DNA of 10,972 nt, from the NCBI GenBank assembly GCA_028701435.1, contig JAQVQT010000052.1, forward strand, positions 1 to 10,972, written 5' to 3'. The notes under the pieces were generated by a model that was given only the letters and a program-made list of their open reading frames with translations, had not been told where the DNA came from and made no database searches. Both the position numbers and the translations under genes were made by a program. Positions 1 to 6,340 of this stretch are shown here, piece by piece (position 1 is the stretch's first letter; the number at the start of each line of letters is the position of its first letter). Source of the stretch: Smithellaceae bacterium (GTDB lineage: Bacteria > Desulfobacterota > Syntrophia > Syntrophales > Smithellaceae).

Positions 1-613
1 CATCCTCGGAAAGATCGATGCGCAGAGCATTCTGGCCGCGGGAAAAGCGTCCGCGAAGGGCGACATCAACATGATGGCGTCGAAGTGGCCCGTTCTGTTC
101 GAAAAATACAAAGATCCCATGGCCGGCGCTGTTCAAGAACAGGAACTGCTGGTTCTCAAAAAGACCATATCGTTGAACGAGAAGTTTTCAACCGGCCCCA
201 TCATGGGCAAGTTCCTCAAGGGCCTGAAAGAGAAAAAAATATTTGCCAATCGATGCCCCGAGTGCGGCAGGCTGCAGCTGCCGCCGCGGGAAGTGTGCGC
301 CGAGTGCCGCGTGCGCGCCGGTGAATTGGTGGAGGTCGGGCCCAAGGGTGAAGTCCGCTATATGGACATCATCTATTACGCCATGCCGGATCCGCTGACC
401 GGTGTGGCCAGAGAAACCCCTTACGGGGGAGTCAACGTCCTCCTGGACGGCTGCAAAGGCAACGAGACCCTGCCGCATTTCATCAGGAAGGACCAGATCG
501 AAAAGATTGAAATGGGCTGGAATGAAAAGAAAGGGACCCGCGTCCGCCCCGTCTGGGAGGAAAAACGGATCGGAGACATCTGGGACATTAAATACTTTGA
601 GATTGATGAGTAA
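1..613 (+). CDS. SCP2-type lipid-carrier domain fused to DUF35 zinc-ribbon/OB-fold protein (5' end outside window)
   Basis: The reading frame is open from base 2 to the TAA at 611-613, with no stop upstream of the first ATG at 71. The residues before that ATG (GKIDAQSILAAGKASAKGD) and just after it (WPVLFEKY) look like the C-terminal part of an SCP2 sterol/lipid-transfer domain, so I read this as an internal segment of a longer protein and not a gene starting at 71. After a linker comes a complete DUF35 domain: an N-terminal helix (KFLKGLKEKK), a four-cysteine zinc ribbon with Cys codons at 254, 263, 296 and 305, then an OB fold ending in DIKYFEID. DUF35 proteins bind thiolase-fold enzymes and help place acyl-CoA substrates. 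An attached SCP2 domain suggests delivery of a hydrophobic acyl chain. Its central DPLTG...PYG segment matches the DUF35 protein at 8676, so the two are one subtype. The gene is followed after 11 bases by the next DUF35 gene. The DUF35 call is firm; the SCP2 call rests on about 35 residues. Confidence 0.82.
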   Translation, partial: ILGKIDAQSILAAGKASAKGDINMMASKWPVLFEKYKDPMAGAVQEQELLVLKKTISLNEKFSTGPIMGKFLKGLKEKKIFANRCPECGRLQLPPREVCAECRVRAGELVEVGPKGEVRYMDIIYYAMPDPLTGVARETPYGGVNVLLDGCKGNETLPHFIRKDQIEKIEMGWNEKKGTRVRPVWEEKRIGDIWDIKYFEIDE

Positions 614-624
614 GGAGACGCGAT

Positions 625-2052
625 ATGACAACCAAAAAGACGGCAGGAGTCGAAGACAGCTATCAGATCGAAGGCAAAATGGCGCTCCCTTATTCTTACT
701 TTGCCGGCCGGGTGGGCAGCAAATTCATTACGACCCTCCGGGATCAGAAGAAAATCATGGGAGTGAAATGCCCCACCTGCAATACGGTCTATGTGCCGCC
801 GCGGCAGGTCTGCGACGTGGACTTTACCGATATTCGCGACGCGTGGGTTGAATTGGAAAGCACGGGCAGCGTGATGAATTTCACGGTGGTCCGCTATGAG
901 GACAAGCATCTGCCGAGGAAGGTGCCGTTTGTCCTGGCCCTCATCAAGCTGGAGGGCGCCGGTACGCCGTTCATGCACATTCTGGAGGAGTGCAAAATCG
1001 AAGACGTCAAGATCGGAATGAAGGTCGAGGCGGTATTCGCGAAGGAAACGACCCATACCATCCTCGATATTGATCATTTCAAGCCCGCAGCTGAAAAGGC
1101 GTCGATTCATGAAGTGAACGCGCGCAGAAAACAATGGGTTCCGACCGATGAACCCGCCGAAGCATCAACCAGAAAAGGAGGGAAACCCGATATGTCCAAG
1201 CCCGTGATTATTACCGCGGCGCTCACCGGCGCCGCTACGATGAGAAATCAGAACCCATCCGTACCTTACAAACCGGAGGAATTCGCGGAAGAAGCCTACA
1301 AGTGCTGGAAAGCCGGCGCGGCGATGGTGCATGTGCACGCCCGGGAAGACGGGGGGATGGCCACTCATGAGCATGCGAGGATCAAGGCGACGTATGACGC
1401 CATCAAGGACAAGTGTCCGGAGCTCATCGTCTGTCTCAGCTCGGCGGTCGGCATGGGCAAAACCGCGGAGCAGCGGATCTCCCAGATCGTCTATGTCAAA
1501 CCCGAGATGGCGTCGCTCAACACCAACACCATGAACTTCGGAATCGTGGACCGTAAAACCGGGAAGATCTTTATCGACTATGTCTTTGAAAACACCTTCG
1601 GCATGCTGCAGGACTTTGCCAAAGCTATGGAAGAAAACGGCGTGAAGCCGGAAATCGAGTGCTACGACATGGGCGGTCTGGACAATACCCTCATGATCGG
1701 CAAGCAGGGCATCTTCAGCGATCCGATGAACTTTAACTTCGTGTGGGGCGTCGCCGGGGGTCAGCAGTTCCGGACCGAATCCTTCATCGCCATGATGAAC
1801 GCGCTTCCCCCGAAAGCCAACTTCACCACCTGCGGCGTCGGGACGGATCAATATCCCTGCATCATGCAGTCCTGCATCCTCGGCGGTCACATGAGGGTCG
1901 GCCTGGAGGACAACATCCGGATGCCGAACGGGGCGCTGGCCAAGGGGAGTTACGAGCAGGTGGAGGTGGCGGTGAATATCGCCAACTGTCTGGGGCGCCC
2001 GGTGGCCACCACGGATGAAGCTCGACTGATCATGGGGATTAAGAAGCGATAA
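625..2052 (+). CDS. DUF35 domain fused to beta-keto acid cleavage enzyme (BKACE, DUF849)
   Basis: This 475-residue frame joins two domains. Residues about 15-155 are a DUF35 zinc-ribbon/OB-fold domain with C49, C52 and C63, but the fourth ligand position is Asp66. Residues about 156-189 are a polar linker. Residues 190-475 are a full-length BKACE of 286 residues. BKACE enzymes (prototype Kce of lysine fermentation) are metal-dependent TIM barrels that convert a beta-keto acid plus acetyl-CoA into acetoacetate plus a new acyl-CoA. The metal-binding histidines are visible in VHVHARE (H236, H238), and the GGHMRVGLEDN block carries the conserved Arg, the metal Glu (E428) and the catalytic-type Asp (D429). 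The Glu near the N-terminus of Kce (TGAE) is Ala here (TGAA). The start at 625 follows AAGGAG seven bases upstream. A second perfect ribosome site and ATG (1192) lie exactly at the domain junction, so a free BKACE may also be made. The next gene, an acyl-CoA synthetase, begins 66 bases downstream across a strong hairpin. Confidence 0.92.
   Translation: MTTKKTAGVEDSYQIEGKMALPYSYFAGRVGSKFITTLRDQKKIMGVKCPTCNTVYVPPRQVCDVDFTDIRDAWVELESTGSVMNFTVVRYEDKHLPRKVPFVLALIKLEGAGTPFMHILEECKIEDVKIGMKVEAVFAKETTHTILDIDHFKPAAEKASIHEVNARRKQWVPTDEPAEASTRKGGKPDMSKPVIITAALTGAATMRNQNPSVPYKPEEFAEEAYKCWKAGAAMVHVHAREDGGMATHEHARIKATYDAIKDKCPELIVCLSSAVGMGKTAEQRISQIVYVKPEMASLNTNTMNFGIVDRKTGKIFIDYVFENTFGMLQDFAKAMEENGVKPEIECYDMGGLDNTLMIGKQGIFSDPMNFNFVWGVAGGQQFRTESFIAMMNALPPKANFTTCGVGTDQYPCIMQSCILGGHMRVGLEDNIRMPNGALAKGSYEQVEVAVNIANCLGRPVATTDEARLIMGIKKR
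1175..1181 (+). promoter_or_regulatory. Internal Shine-Dalgarno for a free-standing BKACE
   Basis: AAGGAGG, a perfect anti-Shine-Dalgarno match, lies inside the open frame of the DUF35-BKACE fusion. It is 10 bases before an in-frame ATG at 1192 (MSKPVIITAALTGA), which is where free-standing BKACE proteins normally start. No stop codon separates the two domains. The site could drive a separate 286-residue BKACE alongside the fusion, or be a relic of two genes that merged by loss of a stop. Confidence 0.7.
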
Positions 2053-2057
2053 ACGGC

Positions 2058-2095
2058 AGGCGGCGCCGCCGATGCTGTCATCGGCAGCGCCGCCT
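2058..2095 (+). other. Strong intercistronic hairpin without U-tract
   Basis: Six bases after the BKACE stop, bases 2058-2073 pair with 2080-2095 to give a 16-bp GC-rich stem with a single C/A mismatch (2066/2087 region) and a 6-base loop (GCTGTC). It occupies over half of the 66-base gap before the acyl-CoA synthetase. The following bases (CAGATTCATTC) contain no T-run, so it does not look like an intrinsic terminator that would end the operon. A role in mRNA processing, 3'-end protection or partial attenuation is inferred only. Confidence 0.7.
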
Positions 2096-2118
2096 CAGAT
2101 TCATTCGGGAGACGATCA

Positions 2119-3969
2119 ATGGAATTGTCGGAAAAAACCATGAACGATGTTTTTCGCAACCGCGTTCAAAAATACACAGACCGTCTGGCCGTTGAAAAGA
2201 AGATGAACGGCGTGTGGCACACCGCCACCTGGAACGAATACTACGAGCGGTCGCGCGCCGTCGGAATGGGACTGTATGCCCTGGGAATCAGGAAGGGGGA
2301 CATGGTTTCCATCCTTTCTGAAAACCGGCTGGAATGGATTTACACCGACATGGGAGCGCTGGGAATCGGCGCCTGCGTCATCCCGGTCTATCCCACGCTG
2401 ATCGCGGAAGAGATCGAGTACATCCTCAATAATTCCGAGTCGAAGGTCATTGTGACGGAAGACCGGGGTCAGCTTAAAAAAGTGCTGGCGGTTATCGACC
2501 GGTGCCCCGGCGTTGAAAAGATCGTCGTGATGGAGGAAAAAGACGCCCAGGGGCATCCCAGCGTTATGAGCTTTGCGGCCCTGATGGAATTGGGAAGAAA
2601 AAAGCATGCCGAAGACCCCTCCCTCTTTGAGAAGCTTTCCCGGGAAGTGACGGTCGATGACCTGGCCACCCTTGTTTATACATCCGGCACGACCGGATTG
2701 CCCAAAGGCGCCATGATCACCCATGGGAACGTTTTCTGGATTGTGAAATCCCTGGACGCGGTCCAGCCTCCGTTCGCCGACGATCAGGATGTTCTGGTGG
2801 CTTTTCTTCCCCTCTCCCACGTGTTTCAACGGATTCCGGGCCATTTCTACGCCATGCACCGCGGGATTACCATCTCCTATGCCCAGTCGATCGACACGCT
2901 TCTGGCGGACTTCGAAGAGAAGCGGCCGACCATGATTCTGGCCGTTCCGCGCGTGTGCGAAAAAGTGTATCAGAAGATCATCACCCAGGTGAAGGAACAG
3001 TCCCCCTTCAAGCAGAAGGTGTTCCATTGGGGTCAGGACGTCGGCAGCCGGATCAGCGAATTTCGCGAGAAACACGAACCCATTCCACTCGGTCTGAAAT
3101 TAAAATACAAAATCGCCTATGCCGTCATCTTCAAAAAACTCCAGAACAAGCTGGGCGGGCGGCTGAAATGGATGACGGCCGCCGGCGCGCCCACGGCTCC
3201 GGAAATTATCCGGTTCTTCAACGCCGCCGGGATTACGGTCATTCAGGGATACGGCATGACCGAAACGACGGCGCCGGCGTCCATCCAGTCCCTGGCGGAT
3301 TTCCGCATCGGCACGACCGGAAAGCCGATGCCCGGCCAGGAGATCAGGATCGCCGAAGACGGAGAGATTCTGATCAAGGGCGGCAATGTCATGAAGGGAT
3401 ACTGGAAACTGCCCGAGGAGACCGCAGCCGTTTTCACGCCGGACGGATATTTCATGTCGGGCGACATCGGAAAGTTCGATGAGAAAGGCAACCTCCTCAT
3501 CACGGACCGCAAGAAGGACATCCTCATCACCTCCGGGGGTAAGAACATCGCTCCGCAGATGATCGAAGGGTTGTTCAAATCCGATCCGTTGTTTACCCAG
3601 TTCATCGTGATCGGTGAAGGGAAAAAATATCTGACCGGATTGTGCAACATCGATCTGGAGATTGCCGCCATGATCGCCGACGATGAAAAAATCCCCTACC
3701 GGAAGCCGGTGGATCTGCTGGACAATGACCGCTTTCTGGACATCGTCAAGAAGCATGTCGAGGAGCGCAACTCGCATCTGGCCAAGTATGAAACCATCAA
3801 GGATTACCGGATCATCAAAACCGAATTTTCACAGGCGGGCGGCGAGATGACGGCGACGCTCAAGCTGAAACGAAAGGTGATCTACGAAAAGTACCGGGAT
3901 CTGATTGACGAAATGTACGGAAAAGAAGAGGTCGATGAACTGTACGGGAAAAAACAGTCCCGGGCGTGA
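2119..3969 (+). CDS. AMP-forming long-chain-type acyl-CoA synthetase
   Basis: This 616-residue adenylate-forming enzyme activates a carboxylic acid with ATP and CoA to acyl-CoA, AMP and PPi. The family motifs are all present. The phosphate-binding loop YTSGTTGLPKG is at 187-197 and the adenylate motif GYGMTET at 377-383. The ribose-binding Asp is in MSGDIG (D449), the hinge DRKKDI is at 463-468, and a GGKNIAP segment follows. The C-terminal block GEMTATLKLKRK holds the expected catalytic lysine. Length and motif wording resemble the long-chain (FadD15-like) branch more than acetate or benzoate ligases, but chain-length specificity cannot be read reliably. The ATG at 2119 has GGGAG about 8 bases upstream and gives the usual N-terminus. 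It lies between BKACE and the CoA-transferase genes, so it probably activates the entry substrate or an acid intermediate of this pathway. No key residue is missing. Confidence 0.93.
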   Translation: MELSEKTMNDVFRNRVQKYTDRLAVEKKMNGVWHTATWNEYYERSRAVGMGLYALGIRKGDMVSILSENRLEWIYTDMGALGIGACVIPVYPTLIAEEIEYILNNSESKVIVTEDRGQLKKVLAVIDRCPGVEKIVVMEEKDAQGHPSVMSFAALMELGRKKHAEDPSLFEKLSREVTVDDLATLVYTSGTTGLPKGAMITHGNVFWIVKSLDAVQPPFADDQDVLVAFLPLSHVFQRIPGHFYAMHRGITISYAQSIDTLLADFEEKRPTMILAVPRVCEKVYQKIITQVKEQSPFKQKVFHWGQDVGSRISEFREKHEPIPLGLKLKYKIAYAVIFKKLQNKLGGRLKWMTAAGAPTAPEIIRFFNAAGITVIQGYGMTETTAPASIQSLADFRIGTTGKPMPGQEIRIAEDGEILIKGGNVMKGYWKLPEETAAVFTPDGYFMSGDIGKFDEKGNLLITDRKKDILITSGGKNIAPQMIEGLFKSDPLFTQFIVIGEGKKYLTGLCNIDLEIAAMIADDEKIPYRKPVDLLDNDRFLDIVKKHVEERNSHLAKYETIKDYRIIKTEFSQAGGEMTATLKLKRKVIYEKYRDLIDEMYGKEEVDELYGKKQSRA

Positions 3970-4013
3970 ACCGACAGACGGTGATTAAAAAACCTTAGTC
4001 AAGAAGGTGGAGA

Positions 4014-5012
4014 ATGATGAATAAGGCAGTGGAATTGAAGCAGGGGCAGAATCAACTTTTCTCTGATCCGGATGCGGACAAAGCGAGGGAGTTTTTCCGC
4101 AATAAATCACGCGCCATGGTCAACAAAGTTACCACGGTGGACGATGCGGTGAAAAGACTGGTCAAAGACGGCGACTATATCGCCATCGGCGGATTCGGCG
4201 CCAACCGCATTCCGACGGCGGTTTTGCATGAAATTTGCCGCCAGGGAAAGAAAAATCTGGCGTTTGCCGGCCATACCGCCACGCACGACATGCAGATTCT
4301 GGTCGGCGGGGAGTGCATTGACCGCCTGGATATCGCCTACGTCATCGGGTTGGAGGCGCGGGGTCTCTCCCCCAACGCGCGCCGCGCGGTGGAGAGCGGG
4401 AAGATCAAGCTCACGGAATGGACGAACGCGACCCTTTCCTGGAGGCTCAAGGCCGCGGCCATGGGGCTTTCCTACCTTCCGGCGCGCAACATCATGGGGA
4501 CCGATACGTTCCGATACAGCGCGGCCAAGGAAATCCTCTGCCCGTTTACCGGACAGAAGTTTGCCGCCTTTCCAGCCCTGTATCCGGATTTTGCCGCCAT
4601 TCATGTCCACGAGTGCGATGTTTACGGAAACGCGCATGTCTTTGGATCGACCGTGTCGGATCAGGATCTGGCCAAAGCGTCCAAACGCGTCGTGATCACC
4701 ACGGAGCGGATCATCTCCAACGATGAGATCCGGCGGCAGCCGACCACAACGTTCATTCCGTTCTGGTGTGTCGATGCGGTCGTGGAAGTGCCCTACGGAA
4801 GCTATCCCGGAAATATGCCCTACGAATATTTTTCGGACGAGGAGCATATTCGGCAGTGGCTCAAAATCGAGCGGGATCCCGAAGAATTCAGAAAATTTTT
4901 CAAAAACCAGATTCTGGATACGAAGAATTTCTACGAATACCTGGAGCTCAACGGGGGCATTGCGAGAATGCTGAAGCTGCGCGCCATTGAGCATCTGACG
5001 CATAATCGATAA
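4014..5012 (+). CDS. Glutaconate CoA-transferase-like, alpha subunit (class I CoA-transferase)
   Basis: This 332-residue protein resembles the A subunit of glutaconate CoA-transferase. The CoA-binding glycine loop AIGGFG is at about 57-62. The late block ISNDEIRRQPT followed by CVDAVV and PYGSYP closely follows the GctA pattern. Class I CoA-transferases move CoA from one acyl-CoA to a free acid through a glutamyl-CoA intermediate carried by the partner subunit. Compared with GctA from Acidaminococcus as I remember it, this protein has an extra N-terminal arm of about 35 residues. I keep it because the ATGATG at 4014 has a good AAGGTGGAG site just upstream, whereas the inner Met35 (4116) has none. 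It is followed after 11 bases by the beta subunit, whose ribosome site AAGGAGG overlaps this gene's stop codon, so translation is probably coupled. Family is near certain; the acid substrate is unknown, and acetoacetate from BKACE or a pathway dicarboxylate are possibilities. Confidence 0.9.
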   Translation: MMNKAVELKQGQNQLFSDPDADKAREFFRNKSRAMVNKVTTVDDAVKRLVKDGDYIAIGGFGANRIPTAVLHEICRQGKKNLAFAGHTATHDMQILVGGECIDRLDIAYVIGLEARGLSPNARRAVESGKIKLTEWTNATLSWRLKAAAMGLSYLPARNIMGTDTFRYSAAKEILCPFTGQKFAAFPALYPDFAAIHVHECDVYGNAHVFGSTVSDQDLAKASKRVVITTERIISNDEIRRQPTTTFIPFWCVDAVVEVPYGSYPGNMPYEYFSDEEHIRQWLKIERDPEEFRKFFKNQILDTKNFYEYLELNGGIARMLKLRAIEHLTHNR

Positions 5013-5023
5013 GGAGGAGCAAT

Positions 5024-5794
5024 ATGGCGGATTATAATGCAATGGAACTGATGATCTGCGTGGCCGCGCGAAACCTGGAGAACGGCGCCACCGTTGTCGT
5101 GGGAACGGGCGCGCCCTGCGCCGCGGCGATGCTGTCGCAAAAGACGCATTCGCCCAATCTCACCATCATGTTTGAAGCCGGCGGCGTCGCGCCGATTCTG
5201 CCGTCCATGCCGATCTCGGTGGGGGACTCGCGGACGTTCCACAAGGCCGTTCTGGCCAGCTCCATGCCGGATATCATGGAGACTTGTCAGCGCGGCATGG
5301 TGGACTACACCTTTCTGGGCGGCGCGCAGATCGACATGTACGGGAACATCAATTCCACCATGATCGGCACCAATCACGCGAAGCCGAAAGTGCGGTTCCC
5401 GGGGTCCGGCGGCGCCAACGATCTGGCTTCCCTGTGCTGGCGGACCATGGTGATGACGCCGCAGGATTCCAAACGCTTCACGGATAAGATCGATTTCATT
5501 ACGTCCCCGGGATATCTGAGCGGCGGGAATTCGCGCTATGAGGCGGGGCTTCCCAAGGGGACCGGCCCCTACCGGATCATCACCAATATGGCGATCATGG
5601 GCTTTGACGACACGTCCAAGCGAATGAAGGTGCTGAACATCAACCCCGGATACAACCGGACGGATATCCAGGACAACTGCGGCTTTGAACTTCTCTGGGC
5701 CGACCGGATTACGGAGACGGAGCCGCCCCATGAAGACGAACTGCGGATTCTTCGCGAGGAAGTGGATCCGCACCGGTATATTATAGGAAGATAG
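5024..5794 (+). CDS. Glutaconate CoA-transferase-like, beta subunit (catalytic Glu present)
   Basis: This 256-residue protein matches the B subunit of glutaconate CoA-transferase along its full length. The start (MADYNAMELM), the block GGAQIDMYGNINST at 99-112, GSGGAND at 127-133 and ITSPGYL align with GctB. GctB carries the nucleophilic Glu54 in a VESG context; here IMFEAGG places Glu51 at that position. The residue is therefore kept, and the pair should be a true CoA-transferase. This differs from the related steroid-ring hydrolase IpdAB, which has a different active site. The start at 5024 is set by a perfect AAGGAGG six bases upstream. A 62-base gap with two alternative hairpins separates it from the next DUF35 gene. 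The substrate is not determined by sequence. Confidence 0.9.
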   Translation: MADYNAMELMICVAARNLENGATVVVGTGAPCAAAMLSQKTHSPNLTIMFEAGGVAPILPSMPISVGDSRTFHKAVLASSMPDIMETCQRGMVDYTFLGGAQIDMYGNINSTMIGTNHAKPKVRFPGSGGANDLASLCWRTMVMTPQDSKRFTDKIDFITSPGYLSGGNSRYEAGLPKGTGPYRIITNMAIMGFDDTSKRMKVLNINPGYNRTDIQDNCGFELLWADRITETEPPHEDELRILREEVDPHRYIIGR

Positions 5795-5810
5795 ACCCAT
5801 TCATCTGCTC

Positions 5811-5844
5811 CTCCCGCGGCGCTTGCGGGGGTGGCGCAACCCCT
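5811..5844 (+). other. Two mutually exclusive small hairpins before a DUF35 ribosome site
   Basis: In the 62-base gap, 5811-5817 (CTCCCGC) can pair with 5825-5831 (one G-T wobble, loop of 7). Alternatively, 5828-5832 (GGGGT) can pair with 5839-5843 (ACCCC, loop of 6), plus a wobble at 5827/5844. The two share bases 5828-5831, so both cannot form together. The second ends directly at the ribosome site TAGGAG (5844-5849) of the gene starting at 5857. No T-run follows. A translational control role is possible but unsupported beyond the pairing. Confidence 0.4.
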
Positions 5845-5856
5845 AGGAGAAAAATC

Positions 5857-6324
5857 ATGTCCGATCAATTTCAAGGCATTGAGCCGATGGTTTACCAAAG
5901 CCAGATCAACGTTCCCTATTCCTGGTGGGCGGGCGATACGGCGACCCGGTTTTTTGTGACGCTGCGCGATGAAAAGAAAATCACCGCGACAAAATGCGGC
6001 GACTGCGGAAAGGTATTGCTGCCTCCGCGAAAGATTTGTCCGCGCTGCTTCACCGAAAACATGGAATGGGTGAACGTGTCCGACGAAGGGACCCTGCTCA
6101 CGTTTGCCGTGGCGAGGCGGCCGTTTGCCGCCATTCCCGCGGATAAAAAGGTTCCGGTGATCTGGGGGCTGATTCAACTCGACGGCGCCGATACCGCCCT
6201 TTTGCATTATCTGGACGGCGTCCGGCCCGAGGAAGTGAGCATCGGCATGCGCGTCCGGGCGGTTTACGCCGAGGCGCGAAAAGGAACCATCCGCGACATT
6301 TCGCATTTCAAACCGGTCAAATAG
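5857..6324 (+). CDS. DUF35 zinc-ribbon/OB-fold protein (acyl-CoA-associated)
   Basis: This 155-residue stand-alone DUF35 protein has an N-terminal arm (VPYSWWAG), a helix (RFFVTLRDEKK), a complete zinc ribbon with C47, C50, C61 and C64, and an OB-fold ending in ISHFKPV. DUF35 proteins are non-catalytic partners of thiolase-superfamily enzymes, as in BbsA of 2-benzoylsuccinyl-CoA thiolase or the ChsH2 DUF35 domain bound to Ltp2. It lacks the DPxTG...PYG segment and is closest within the window to the DUF35 domain of the BKACE fusion, sharing the PYSxxAG arm and the LRDxKKI helix. It ends 16 bases before the first thiolase-like gene, which is its most likely partner. The start at 5857 has TAGGAG seven bases upstream. 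Confidence 0.9.
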   Translation: MSDQFQGIEPMVYQSQINVPYSWWAGDTATRFFVTLRDEKKITATKCGDCGKVLLPPRKICPRCFTENMEWVNVSDEGTLLTFAVARRPFAAIPADKKVPVIWGLIQLDGADTALLHYLDGVRPEEVSIGMRVRAVYAEARKGTIRDISHFKPVK

Positions 6325-6340
6325 GGAAGGAGCCACAGCT

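Noticed and set aside
71..613. Gene starting at ATG 71 as a complete 180-residue DUF35 protein
   Set aside because: The frame is open upstream to the window edge and the upstream residues look like an SCP2 domain end, so the ATG is probably internal.
2058..2095. Intrinsic terminator after BKACE
   Set aside because: The stem is strong but no U-tract follows, and the same-strand genes continue after a short gap.
4014..5794. Steroid-ring hydrolase IpdAB in place of a CoA-transferase
   Set aside because: The sequence blocks follow GctA/GctB and the nucleophilic Glu is present in the beta subunit.
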